Source: Mesobacillus foraminis
Lineage (GTDB): Bacteria > Bacillota > Bacilli > Bacillales > Cytobacillaceae
Direction of reading: 5' to 3'
Assembly: GCF_004340465.1 (NCBI RefSeq)
Contig: NZ_SLVV01000006.1
Span: 248,001 to 312,000 of the forward strand
Length of the DNA: 64,000 nucleotides
Under the pieces are notes generated by a model, which was not told where the DNA came from, ran no database searches, and saw only the letters and a program-made list of their open reading frames with translations. This document shows, piece after piece, positions 42,838 through 51,071 of the stretch. Position numbers and translations under genes: made by a program. The number at the start of each line of letters is the position of its first letter. The stretch's first letter is position 1.

Positions 42838-43443
42838 TTGAAAAGAAGAGCACAAAAGGAACTGACGAAAAAGAAGATATTTGAAGCCTCGCTTTCACTT
42901 TTCATTGAAAAAGGGTATGAAAATGTTTCAATTGAACAGATCGTTGCGAGTCTGGGGCTTACCAAGGGAGCTTTTTACCATCATTTTGTCTCAAAGGAAG
43001 CAATCATCATCGAATTTTACCATACGATCATCCAGGAGCTGACAGAGGAGCTGCTTTTTAAGGTCCGAGACCTGCGAGAACAGGATAGTCTGATCATTTT
43101 GGAGTCTATCTTTCATCAAATTAGCCTTTTCTGTGTCGGCAAATTTAAGTTCCTCAAAATCCTGTTAAGTCCGTCCGTGAATAGCAAGGCGGCTCTCGAA
43201 GATGTCTTCATTAACGAAATCTCCATTGTTTTATTAAATATTCTTCAGATTGGCGAGAGCAGGGAAGAGTACCAGCAGTATAGACCATCCAAGGATTCGG
43301 CACGATATATGGCGGCTTTATTGTTCTATGAAGTCAGGTATCTCTGCATGAGCGAAGAAATCCAGCACGATAAAAAAAGCATTTCCAGGAGTTTAGAAGA
43401 TATCCTTCTAGTTGTTTCCAATGGACTCTTTATTACTAAATAA
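42838..43443 (+). CDS. TetR/AcrR-family regulator
   Basis: About 201 residues. The N-terminal HTH is canonical (IFEASLSLFIEKGYENVSIE; IVASLGLTKGAFYHHFVSKE), and the C-terminal helices form the ligand and dimer domain. ATG 42829 overlaps the ribosome binding site AAAGGA, so TTG 42838 at a spacing of eight is preferred. Candidate targets nearby are the gene just upstream and the palindromes at 40.9 and 41.6 kb. It converges with the next gene and overlaps its stop by eight bases. Confidence 0.88.
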   Translation: MKRRAQKELTKKKIFEASLSLFIEKGYENVSIEQIVASLGLTKGAFYHHFVSKEAIIIEFYHTIIQELTEELLFKVRDLREQDSLIILESIFHQISLFCVGKFKFLKILLSPSVNSKAALEDVFINEISIVLLNILQIGESREEYQQYRPSKDSARYMAALLFYEVRYLCMSEEIQHDKKSISRSLEDILLVVSNGLFITK

Positions 43444-43921
43444 CTTTTTCGATTTTAAGAATCTCTTTATCCACTTGATAAATATTGTTAAGTGTGTTGT
43501 GCCTGAATGAAAATCCGCTGATTAATCCCTTATTGAAACTCAGTGGATAAGGATTATCCATCAGGTTCAGATAAAAATTGGTTCCATCTGTACTGATTTT
43601 AAAACCTTCGTGCATGAGCTGATGGTTATGCCGATAGACTTCGTTTAAATCTTCCACCAGGAACTTCTGGAATGAATTCCGGCCAAGCTGATGCGGCCCT
43701 TGTGCAATACTCGCAATATGTGCCCCAACCTTGTGGACGGTAGCAGCCCCGACTTTTTCCTCCATATGACATAATGTATCTACCATTTTGGCCGTGGATA
43801 TCCATTCCTCTTTGATATTGACGTTATGCTTCCGTGTAAAATATTCTGCTAACAATTTATTGCCGCAAAGAGCCAGCTGCAGAGACTGAGTAAAAATCGA
43901 AGTATTGCTTTTTGGCTGCAT
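43436..43921 (-). CDS. Hypothetical protein
   Basis: 161 residues, soluble (SLQLALCGNKLLAEYFTRKH; GAHIASIAQGPHQLGRNSFQ; FYLNLMDNPYPLSFNKGLIS). It has mixed alpha and beta composition and no motif that I can name. GGGAGGATATGAGGA upstream on the minus strand serves as ribosome binding site for ATG 43921. The stop overlaps the stop of the convergent TetR gene. Confidence 0.65.
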   Translation of the reverse strand: MQPKSNTSIFTQSLQLALCGNKLLAEYFTRKHNVNIKEEWISTAKMVDTLCHMEEKVGAATVHKVGAHIASIAQGPHQLGRNSFQKFLVEDLNEVYRHNHQLMHEGFKISTDGTNFYLNLMDNPYPLSFNKGLISGFSFRHNTLNNIYQVDKEILKIEKVI

Positions 43922-44366
43922 TCCTCATATCCTCCCTTATGATATTTAAATCTTCACTATAGGTCTTTCTTGCCGCCCCATAACCATCATTCCCATTTTC
44001 CTAACGAGTTCCATTCCTTCAACATCAGCTTGCTTCTATGTACAGATAGTCTGCTATATCTTTTTACTTAAGGTAGTAGTTTACGGGATTATCAGGGAAT
44101 TTACAATTACCTGATAGGAGAATATTTCCATATAACAATTTTCATACATTCGCGTTCAAACATAAATCAAGCTGCAGGTTTCTAGTATGCAAATAGGAAG
44201 GTGTCTGCATCTTTAGGACTAGTAATGAAAGTCTTTAATGGGTAAAAATAACTAAATAATCAAATCTTTCAAAATGTTATGTCAGATTTCATGCCAACTT
44301 TGTATTTAAATCTAAAAATCTATTATAACCTTTGTTTTGTAGGAAACAAACGAAGGGAGTCGATGG
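43922..44366 (+). promoter_or_regulatory. Upstream region and probable promoter of the amine oxidase-Tat operon
   Basis: AT-rich region without a gene. TTGTAT (44300-44305), 18 bases, TATAAC (44324-44329) is the best promoter match, giving a leader of about 30 bases before the oxidase start. CTAGTATGCAAAT near 44182 repeats half of the palindrome at 41575-41602. Confidence 0.5.
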
Positions 44367-46001
44367 GTGTTGGCGAACAATCAAGAAAAGAACATTAGCA
44401 GGAGGGCCTTTTTAAATCAGGTAGGGAAGGTTGGCGGTGCTGTTGCCGTTTACGGGGCAATGGATTCGCTGGGCTTGCTGGGGAATTCCATGTTTGCCAG
44501 TGCCGCGGAGTTTAAGGCTCCAAAGAAAAGCGAATTGGCTATGGTCAATAAAACTGGGAAGAAGGTCATTATTTTAGGGGGCGGCATTGCTGGACTAGCC
44601 TCAGCCTATGAACTCAGCAAGGCAGGATATGACTGCCAGATTTTTGAGGCCAGGGACCGTGTTGGCGGAAGGAACTGGACCGTCAGGGGCGGGACCACAG
44701 AAACGGAACTCGGCGGCGTGAAGCAGGTGGCGAGGTTCGACAAAGGGCAATACATGAATGCCGGCCCTGCGCGAATCCCGCAGCACCATGTCACCATCGA
44801 TTATTGCCGGGAGCTGGGCGTAGAGCTGGAGGTGTTTACTAATATCAATGAGGCGGGCTACTATTTCCACGAAAATGCAGGCCCATTATCGAATAAAAAG
44901 ATCCGGAAGCGCGAAATCAAAGCGGATACCCGCGGCTATGTCGCAGAATTGCTGACCAAAGTAGCGAACCAGTCGGCATTGGACCAGGAGTTGACATCGC
45001 AGGACATCGAGAGATTAAAGGCCTTTTTATCCAGTGACGGGGCATTGAATGCCAGCAAAAAATATACAGGGACAGGGTACCGCGGCTACCTGGAGGATGA
45101 TCTGCCTGGTGCCGGCCTGAAGCCTGGAACGGTTGGGACTCCTCATGCGTTCAAGGATATCCTGGAATCCGGAATGATGAACCAATTTAGTTCCGAATAC
45201 TCATTTGATCAGCAAATGATGGTGTTCCAGCCTGTGGGCGGCATGGACCAGATTCCAAAGGCACTGGCTGAGAGGCTTCCAGGGAAGATTACGTTTGGTG
45301 CCGAAATTCGGGAAATCCGCCAGAGTGCTGATGGCGTACGGATTGTCTATAAAAAAGGGAATGGACCTGTGAAGCAAGTAACAGGGGATTACTGTATTTG
45401 TACCATTCCGCTGCCTGTCCTGAGCAAAATCCCTGCTGATTTTAGTCCTGAAATGAAAAATGCCATCAAAAGCATTGGTTATGCGACAACAGGAAAGATT
45501 GGCTTCCAATTCAAAACCCGCTTCTGGGAAACCGAAGACAGAATCATGGGCGGCATGACAACCACCAATATGGACATCAACCAAATCTGGTACCCATCGT
45601 ACGGCTACCTGTCACCAAAAGGAGTCGTAATTGGCTACTATAACTTCGGCCAGAGTGCGGTTGATTACGGAAATTTACCGCTTAAGGAGCGGGAAAGAAG
45701 AGCATTGGCACAAGGAACGAAAATACATAAACAATATACCAGCGAGCTTGAACATTCCTTCTCTGTTGCCTGGCACAAAATTAAATATAACGAAGGGGGC
45801 TGGGCTTCGTATTCCTCCTCCGACCGTAAAAACTATTACCCCACACTGAACGAGCCGCAGGGAAGAATTTATCTTGCGGGAGAACATTTGAGCTACCTGA
45901 CCGGCTGGATGGCTGGAGCATTTGAATCGGCGAGAATAGCTGTAAGCAGGATTCATGAACGGACATTAAAAGAAACCAGGAAACCTGTAACAGTAGGATA
46001 A
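44367..46001 (+). CDS. Tat-exported flavin amine oxidase / L-amino-acid oxidase
   Basis: 544 residues. Twin arginines R12-R13 in SRRAFLNQ followed by a mildly hydrophobic stretch form a Tat signal peptide. The FAD-binding Rossmann motif is ILGGGIAGLASAYELSKAG with EARDRVGGR. The C-terminal FAD contact is GRIYLAGEHLSYLTGWMAGA. The family oxidises amines or L-amino acids to imines, releasing peroxide; the imine then becomes ammonia and a keto acid. The export signal places this outside the membrane, folded with FAD already bound. It starts at GTG after GAAGGGAG and is the first gene of the operon with RidA-like, TatA and TatC. Confidence 0.9.
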   Translation: MLANNQEKNISRRAFLNQVGKVGGAVAVYGAMDSLGLLGNSMFASAAEFKAPKKSELAMVNKTGKKVIILGGGIAGLASAYELSKAGYDCQIFEARDRVGGRNWTVRGGTTETELGGVKQVARFDKGQYMNAGPARIPQHHVTIDYCRELGVELEVFTNINEAGYYFHENAGPLSNKKIRKREIKADTRGYVAELLTKVANQSALDQELTSQDIERLKAFLSSDGALNASKKYTGTGYRGYLEDDLPGAGLKPGTVGTPHAFKDILESGMMNQFSSEYSFDQQMMVFQPVGGMDQIPKALAERLPGKITFGAEIREIRQSADGVRIVYKKGNGPVKQVTGDYCICTIPLPVLSKIPADFSPEMKNAIKSIGYATTGKIGFQFKTRFWETEDRIMGGMTTTNMDINQIWYPSYGYLSPKGVVIGYYNFGQSAVDYGNLPLKERERRALAQGTKIHKQYTSELEHSFSVAWHKIKYNEGGWASYSSSDRKNYYPTLNEPQGRIYLAGEHLSYLTGWMAGAFESARIAVSRIHERTLKETRKPVTVG

Positions 46002-46027
46002 TTAAATAAGTTTAAGGAGATGGTTCA

Positions 46028-46552
46028 ATGAAGAAAACAAAATCGGTTGTCGCATCTGTTGTGTTTGGGACAAGCTTACTGGCGGGAGCATATGCGTTTG
46101 CGGGCTCGGAAAAAGCCGACTTGAAAACAGACAAGGTGGCGTTCTTTGGGACACCTTCCTCATCAATCTCTAGCTCTGTGTCGATTCCCAAGCAATACAA
46201 CCAGCTTTGGATCAGCGGCACCGTACCTCCTACACTGAACAGCAATGGAAAAACCATATATGAAAAATACGGCGATACCGAGAAACAGGCGGAAGGCATT
46301 TTTAAAAACCTGGAAGCTCAGCTTGAAGCAAAAGGGCTTTCCCTGAAGGATGTCGTTTACCTTCGAGTGTATGTGGCGTCCGATCCTGCAAAGGGAGGGA
46401 AGCCGGACTATACAGGATTCTTTAATGCCTATGGCAAGTTCTTCAATACTAAAGAAAACCCTGTAAAAACAGCCCGCTCTACTGTCGGGGTGGAAAGTCT
46501 GGTCAATCCGGACTGGCTGATTGAAATTGAAGCTTTTGTCGCCTATAAATAA
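46028..46552 (+). CDS. Exported RidA/YjgF-like protein
   Basis: 174 residues: a Sec signal peptide (MKKTKSVV, hydrophobic core, GAYA) followed by a RidA fold (QLWISGTVPPTL; EAQLEAKGLSLKDVVYLRVY; TARSTVGVESL; WLIEIEAFV). RidA deaminates reactive imines and enamines; the Arg that holds the substrate carboxylate (Arg150) and the late Glu (IEIEAF) are present. RidA is normally cytosolic, so a signal peptide is unusual. It starts 26 bases after the amine oxidase gene, whose product is an imine, so the two probably act in sequence outside the membrane. Confidence 0.87.
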   Translation: MKKTKSVVASVVFGTSLLAGAYAFAGSEKADLKTDKVAFFGTPSSSISSSVSIPKQYNQLWISGTVPPTLNSNGKTIYEKYGDTEKQAEGIFKNLEAQLEAKGLSLKDVVYLRVYVASDPAKGGKPDYTGFFNAYGKFFNTKENPVKTARSTVGVESLVNPDWLIEIEAFVAYK

Positions 46553-46570
46553 GAAAAGGGGAGGATTTCT

Positions 46571-46759
46571 TTGCTGCAAAATATCGGAGTTCCGGGGTTA
46601 ATATTAATCCTTGTGATTGCTTTGGTCATCTTTGGACCGTCCAAGCTGCCGGAAATCGGCCGTGCTTTTGGCCGGACGCTAACCGAATTTAAAAATTCTA
46701 CGAGAGACCTGGTTTCAGGGGATTCAGAGGAACAAAAGGCAAAAGAAGTTAAAAATTAA
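46571..46759 (+). CDS. tatA: Twin-arginine translocase subunit TatA
   Basis: 62 residues: one N-terminal membrane helix ([13 protein letters not shown]), the hinge [14 protein letters not shown] and a short amphipathic helix, then a polar tail ending EVKN. This is the TatAd/TatAy type of Gram-positive minimal Tat systems, where TatA also does the work of TatB. It starts at TTG 46571 after AAAAGGGGAGG, 18 bases behind the RidA-like gene. Confidence 0.95.
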   Translation: MLQNIGVPGLILILVIALVIFGPSKLPEIGRAFGRTLTEFKNSTRDLVSGDSEEQKAKEVKN

Positions 46760-46772
46760 TGGATGGAAAAGC

Positions 46773-46806
46773 AAGGAGATGCGGACGACACCGTCCCCAT
46801 CTCCTT
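46773..46806 (+). other. Hairpin between tatA and tatC
   Basis: AAGGAGATG (46773-46781) and CATCTCCTT (46798-46806) are perfect arms, with an inner GGAC/GTCC pair. There is no U run, so it is not a simple terminator; it may lower tatC expression relative to tatA or protect the upstream mRNA. The 5' arm includes an AGGAG that a ribosome could use if unpaired. Confidence 0.65.
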
Positions 46807-46830
46807 ATCCTTAATGGGGGAGAGGATACA

Positions 46831-47571
46831 ATGGAAGAAAAAAATATGAATATCATGGAACATGCCTCTGAATTCAGGAAACGCCTGATCATTGTTCTTG
46901 GATCGTTTATCGTCCTGTTTGGGGCTGCCTTTTCATATGTTGACCAGATCTATAACTGGATCGTGGATGCTTCCACAATAAAATTGACGGTGCTCGGGCC
47001 AACAGAGATTCTGTGGGTATATTTTGTCCTAGCCGGCTTCTTTGCCATCACCGCTGTGTTTCCAATTGCGTTGTTTCATGTATGGAGATTCATCTCTCCG
47101 GCCCTCAGCAAGGATGAAAAGAAAGCTTTCTTTTTATATCTGCCTGCCATCATATTGTTCTTTTTTACAGGCATCGGGTTTGGTTATTATGTTTTGTTCC
47201 CCAATGTCCTGGCTTTTCTTACTTCTCTTGCGGGCGACGAGCTGAACACAATGTTTACGGCGGAAAAGTATTTCCGGTTCTTGCTCAATCTTACACTACC
47301 GATTGCGTTTTTATTTGAACTTCCCATACTTGTCATGTTCCTGACACGGATCGGAATCATCAATCCGGAGCTGCTGGCAAAGACCCGTAAGGTTTCCTAT
47401 TTTGTCCTCACCGTTGTTTCTACCCTGGTGACGCCTCCGGATTTAGTCTCAGCCATTCTTGTGCTTGCTCCTCTGATTCTTCTTTACGAACTTGGGATGA
47501 TGCTGTCAAAAATCGTATATCGAAAGAAGCTGAAGTTTATGGGTGGAGAAGGTATGCGGGCGGAGGGGTGA
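46831..47571 (+). CDS. tatC: Twin-arginine translocase subunit TatC
   Basis: 246 residues with six membrane helices. The N-terminus MEHASEFRKRL holds the conserved HxxEFRxRL-like signal-recognition motif, and FHVWRFISPALSKDEKK is the conserved first cytosolic loop. VVSTLVTPPDLVSAILV is in helix 5. It binds the twin-arginine signal and builds the pore with TatA. Start ATG 46831 follows GGGGGAGAGG; the frame is open further upstream without support. With the Tat-substrate oxidase in the same operon it resembles the B. subtilis phoD-tatAd-tatCd design. Confidence 0.95.
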   Translation: MEEKNMNIMEHASEFRKRLIIVLGSFIVLFGAAFSYVDQIYNWIVDASTIKLTVLGPTEILWVYFVLAGFFAITAVFPIALFHVWRFISPALSKDEKKAFFLYLPAIILFFFTGIGFGYYVLFPNVLAFLTSLAGDELNTMFTAEKYFRFLLNLTLPIAFLFELPILVMFLTRIGIINPELLAKTRKVSYFVLTVVSTLVTPPDLVSAILVLAPLILLYELGMMLSKIVYRKKLKFMGGEGMRAEG

Positions 47572-47607
47572 TCTTAAAAAAAAGTTCATGAAACCAGGTT
47601 TTTACAG

Positions 47608-47641
47608 TTGCCAAAATGAACTGTATCAAATAAAATTACAG
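47608..47641 (+). promoter_or_regulatory. spx promoter with dyad operator over the -10
   Basis: TTGCCA (47608-47613), 17 bases, TAAAAT (47631-47636). The dyad CTGTAT-N9-TTACAG (47621-47641) begins ten bases before the -10 box and covers it. The same dyad in the same register is found on the rrf2 promoter (48395-48415). Confidence 0.72.
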
Positions 47642-47783
47642 TAAGGAATCATTCCTGAACATAAAAATACAGGTTTAGAAATCGCAGCTCCTGCTGTACA
47701 ACTAACTATCTCGAATTCAAACTACCTAAATCCAAGGTTTTTCTGTTCTCTAGAATTAAAAAATGTTTAGGAGAGTGGTAAAC

Positions 47784-48182
47784 ATGGTAAATCTATATAC
47801 AACACCAAGCTGTACTTCTTGCCGGAAAGCAAAGGCCTGGCTTGAGGAGCATCAAATTGATTATATTGAAAGAAACATACTGGCGGACCCCCTTACGGTA
47901 GAAGAAATTAAATCCATTCTTCGCCTGACTGAAGACGGGACGGAAGAAATTATTTCAACGAAATCTAAAACCTTCCGGGAGCTGAATATAAACATTGATT
48001 CGCTTCCGCTTCAGGAACTATATCGTTTAATCAGCAATAATCCTCAAATGCTGCGCAGGCCAATAATCCAGGATGAAAAAAGGCTGCAGGTCGGATACAA
48101 CGAAGAAGAAATTCGCAGTTTCCTTCCCCGTAAGCTTCGCAGTTTCATGAGAATGGAATCTCAGAAAGTGGTCAATGGCTAA
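47784..48182 (+). CDS. spx: Transcriptional regulator Spx
   Basis: 132 residues, the usual Spx length. The thioredoxin-like fold opens with [16 protein letters not shown], with the CxxC redox switch at residues 10 and 13. The glycine of TEDGTEEI and the RRPII motif that bind the RNA polymerase alpha subunit are present. Spx redirects polymerase to thiol-stress genes when the cysteines are oxidised; it is destroyed by ClpXP via YjbH. The rest of the C-terminus (QKVVNG) differs from B. subtilis, as in Spx paralogues. ATG 47784 follows AGGAGAGTGG. Confidence 0.93.
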   Translation: MVNLYTTPSCTSCRKAKAWLEEHQIDYIERNILADPLTVEEIKSILRLTEDGTEEIISTKSKTFRELNINIDSLPLQELYRLISNNPQMLRRPIIQDEKRLQVGYNEEEIRSFLPRKLRSFMRMESQKVVNG

Positions 48183-48219
48183 GAGTCGTTTGGTTGAATC
48201 TGAAGGGAGAAATACAAGC

Positions 48220-48354
48220 ATGAAAGAAGTATTTGTGACTGTAAACTACAAAAATAAAAATTATATAACGAATGTAATTGTTTCCAAAGAAATGAACAGG
48301 GAGCACATCCAGCGCCTGGCGGAAGAACAGGTATTAAAGCAATGGGGTGCTTGA
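48220..48354 (+). CDS. BA3454-family stress response peptide
   Basis: 44 residues: KEVFVTVNYKNKNYITNVIV, then a helix ending EEQVLKQWGA. This fits the BA3454 stress family of small Bacillus proteins (function unknown). GAAGGGAG lies eight bases before ATG 48220. It starts 37 bases after spx on the same strand, so it is probably co-transcribed with it under thiol stress. Confidence 0.8.
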   Translation: MKEVFVTVNYKNKNYITNVIVSKEMNREHIQRLAEEQVLKQWGA

Positions 48355-48381
48355 TTGCCAGGCAGATAAAAACCTGGCCAT

Positions 48382-48415
48382 TTGACAATCATATCTGTAA
48401 CGTTTAATATTACAG
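48382..48415 (+). promoter_or_regulatory. rrf2 promoter with dyad operator over the -10
   Basis: TTGACA (48382-48387), 17 bases, TAATAT (48405-48410). The dyad CTGTAA-N9-TTACAG (48395-48415) covers the -10 box, ten bases in from its left arm, the same geometry as at spx. The Rrf2 protein encoded just downstream is the obvious candidate to bind both, with self-repression. Confidence 0.78.
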
Positions 48416-48461
48416 TACAAAGTCATATTAATATCCACGTACTAAAATTGGGAGGCCGGCA

Positions 48462-48872
48462 ATGAACAGTGATTTTACTCTAGCCATACACAGCTTGACG
48501 CTGCTCGCACTCCAGCCGGACCGGATGGCTACCAGCGAGGTTATCTCAGAGAGTGCCGGTGTCCACCCAGTGCGTATTCGCAAAGTGCTCAGTTTGTTAA
48601 AGAAGCATGGTTTTATTAAGTCCAAGGAGGGGACCGGCGGGGGTTTTATCTTTGCCTTGGATCTTAGTGAAATAAGCCTCTGGGATATTTATAAAATCAC
48701 CTCAGAAGGCGCACTGCAGCCCAAATGCCCTGACTCGAACGAACATTGCATTGTTGGAGCCAACATGCAAAAAGTCTTATTTGGCATTTTTTTGGGTGCT
48801 GAAGAACACCTGGGTGAATACTTGAGGGATTATACCATTAAAGAAGTTGTTGATCTTGTCAAACGAAAATAG
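48462..48872 (+). CDS. Rrf2-family transcriptional regulator
   Basis: 136 residues. The winged helix (TSEVISESAGVHPVRIRKVL) and the wing EGTGGGF follow the Rrf2 pattern. The sensor region has Cys89 and Cys96 (KCPDSNEHC), which suits redox or iron-sulfur sensing as in NsrR, IscR or the HypR-like members, although the three-cysteine cluster motif is not complete. GGGAGGCCGG lies before ATG 48462. It likely controls itself and spx through the shared dyad. Confidence 0.9.
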   Translation: MNSDFTLAIHSLTLLALQPDRMATSEVISESAGVHPVRIRKVLSLLKKHGFIKSKEGTGGGFIFALDLSEISLWDIYKITSEGALQPKCPDSNEHCIVGANMQKVLFGIFLGAEEHLGEYLRDYTIKEVVDLVKRK

Positions 48873-49000
48873 CAACATGTTTGAGGAGGCAGAACTTCTT
48901 TGCAGCATAAATGTAATAAATATTTTTACAGTTAAAGGAAGTTTAGAGGGAAGCAAATCCGTGAATGGAATCTATATAACTAAAGAAGGTGAAATGTATC

Positions 49001-49336
49001 ATGGCAAACAATGATTCCTTATTAAAAAAAGGTGACTGGGTAAAGGGAAGGTCCCGCGATGGCGAATTAATCATTGGGTATACCGAGTCAATCAACAAAA
49101 CTGACGGGGTGGTCAGTGTCCATGTGGTTACAAGCGATAATGAAGAAAGCATTGGCAGGACGGTACAACTGTTAGCCAAGCGCGTAAAAAAATTGCCAGA
49201 TTCGAGGATTCCCAACAAAGAGCAAATTTCATTCTTAATCGACCTGGCATTGTCAACCGGTGATGAGGAATGGTTCCTCGAGCTCTCGTCCCAGTTAAAG
49301 TCAATGAAAAAACTTATGAAAGAAGCCATTTACTAA
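49001..49336 (+). CDS. IDEAL-domain protein
   Basis: 111 residues. The N-terminal 75 residues form a beta-rich part (KGDWVKGRSRDGELIIGYTE). The C-terminal 35 residues match the IDEAL motif (ISFLIDLALSTGDEEWFLEL), a short helical unit found in ComK- and Spo-related Bacillus proteins with unknown function. ATG 49001 follows AAGAAGGTG; the frame opens four codons earlier at 48989. Confidence 0.78.
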   Translation: MANNDSLLKKGDWVKGRSRDGELIIGYTESINKTDGVVSVHVVTSDNEESIGRTVQLLAKRVKKLPDSRIPNKEQISFLIDLALSTGDEEWFLELSSQLKSMKKLMKEAIY

Positions 49337-49339
49337 ATC

Positions 49340-49365
49340 AAGGACTTTAAAGGGTCCTTTTTTTT
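49340..49365 (+). terminator. Terminator after the IDEAL-domain gene
   Basis: AAGGAC and GTCCTT pair around TTTAAAGG, followed by a T run of about eight. Confidence 0.8.
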
Positions 49366-49478
49366 GTGCTTTTTTAAGCTCTAATTGAGGAGTTAATAAT
49401 GGTAGACAAAAGGCTAGAATGATTTATTCGTGGAAGATCAAAGGCTTGGCGGCAGGATTTGTTATCAAAGAGGGAAGG

Positions 49479-49500
49479 GGCATTTTGATTTCAAAATGCC
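49479..49500. terminator. Hairpin at the 3' end of the alanyl-tRNA editing gene
   Basis: GGCATTTTGA and TCAAAATGCC form a 10-bp perfect stem with a two-base centre, directly behind the stop of the leftward gene. There is no clear U run, so termination may be partial. Confidence 0.5.
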
Positions 49501-49512
49501 GCCTTCATTATC

Positions 49513-50709
49513 CTATTCCAGAGAATTAAGAAGCTCTTCCATGACTTGCTGCGGAGACATGAGTTTGTCTCCTCCGCCCTGAGCGAATGAGTCATTTCCT
49601 CCACCTTTTCCGTTGATGGCCGGCAGAACCTTCTTCAATAGCTGGTTCATATTGAAAGCGAGGCCAGTGCCTTTAGCACAGATAATTTGCAGTTTTTCGG
49701 GTGTTTCATTGATAAACAAGACAAGGGTATCACTGGCTGTCGCTGCAATGGTCCTTGCCATTTGCTGCAGTTCTGTTATTGGCCTGTCTTCAAAGTGGGC
49801 CTGGATGGTCCGGCGGCCATCAATCGTTTCTGCCTGGTTAAGGAGGCTGCCTGCTTCATGCTCAATCAGTCTGCCCTTCAATTCCTCCACAGTTTTTTCC
49901 AGCACTCTTGCCTGCTGCAGCACCCGGCTAGCAGCTTCTTCCATTTTGTCCTGCGGTGCATTTAAAATAGCCGTCAGGCCCTGAAGGACTTTCTGCTTTT
50001 CATGCAGCTGTTTGATGACCCTGCTTCCGCAAACAAACTGGACACGGATAATCTTCTTCTGCTTTTCCCAATCCAATATTTTGATCGAGCTCACCTGGCC
50101 GGTTGAAGAAGGGTGGGTCCCTCCGCAGCCGTTGTAATCAAAATCAGGAATGATGACCAGGCGGATATGATCGGTTACCGACAGCTTCTTCCTGAGATTG
50201 TAATTGGAGAGCTCGCTCTCTGATACCCATTTTGCCTCAATTGGCCGATTTTCAAGGATGATGGTATTCGCAAGCTTTTCGGCTTGAATGGTTTCTTCGT
50301 CTGTAAGCCTTGGAACCTCGAGATCAATCGTACAAATTTTGTTTCCTAAATGAAAGCTGACCGTTTTATACCCAAAGGCCTCTTCAAAAGCCGCAGATAA
50401 AATATGCTGCCCGGCGTGCTGCTGCATATGATCAAAGCGGCGATCCCAGTCAATTTCTCCTCGATACTCCTCTTGTTCCTGAAGAGGGCTCTCAAGATAA
50501 TGCCGGATTTCGCCGTCAGTCTCCTCGACATTCATAACTCGTACTCCATTGAGCGTTCCCGTATCATGGGGCTGGCCCCCGCCTGTCGGATAAAAAGCCG
50601 TCTGTTCCAAAACAGCATATGTACCTTTCTCGTCCTTACCCTGTTTCAGGATACTAGTTTTAAAATCCCGTATGTATTGTCCCTGGTAATATAGTTTTTC
50701 TGTTGTCAT
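49513..50709 (-). CDS. AlaX-type alanyl-tRNA editing protein
   Basis: 398 residues. It corresponds to the free-standing editing and DHHA1 parts of alanyl-tRNA synthetase, which deacylate Ser- or Gly-tRNA(Ala). The zinc site is HMQQHAGQHILSAAFEE plus CGGTHPSSTGQV, and the C-terminal DHHA1 carries NGKGGGNDSFAQGGG. The N-terminal FYPTGGGQPHDTG is the family start. A GTG four codons upstream is in frame, but AGAGGTGTG is spaced for ATG 50709. Single gene. Confidence 0.92.
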   Translation of the reverse strand: MTTEKLYYQGQYIRDFKTSILKQGKDEKGTYAVLEQTAFYPTGGGQPHDTGTLNGVRVMNVEETDGEIRHYLESPLQEQEEYRGEIDWDRRFDHMQQHAGQHILSAAFEEAFGYKTVSFHLGNKICTIDLEVPRLTDEETIQAEKLANTIILENRPIEAKWVSESELSNYNLRKKLSVTDHIRLVIIPDFDYNGCGGTHPSSTGQVSSIKILDWEKQKKIIRVQFVCGSRVIKQLHEKQKVLQGLTAILNAPQDKMEEAASRVLQQARVLEKTVEELKGRLIEHEAGSLLNQAETIDGRRTIQAHFEDRPITELQQMARTIAATASDTLVLFINETPEKLQIICAKGTGLAFNMNQLLKKVLPAINGKGGGNDSFAQGGGDKLMSPQQVMEELLNSLE

Positions 50710-51071
50710 AACTGAGCACACCTCTTTATACTGGCTTGTAATCTTACTATAGCATAATTACAGTGCTGGTCCTCCAGATTGGCCGTCTGATTTCAAAGAT
50801 TAAAGTTCAGGCCGATCTGCCTTTAAATGTTCTCCCAGGTCAGGAGAGGGGAAATGCGGGATAGGTCACGGTTATTCAAGCAACAGTTTTACTCTCCAAG
50901 CTCGCTTAGTACATACTGTTGGAGAGCCTCACGGGTCAAGCAGCCTGTAAAGCTGGGCGTGAAATAAAAGAAGTGGCTCCCAGAAAGATTAATTGGCCGT
51001 TAATGAGTCCTAAATTGGTAGAGTCTTCATCATCTATAGGATATGATGAAAATGGAAAAGGAGCTGGTTAC

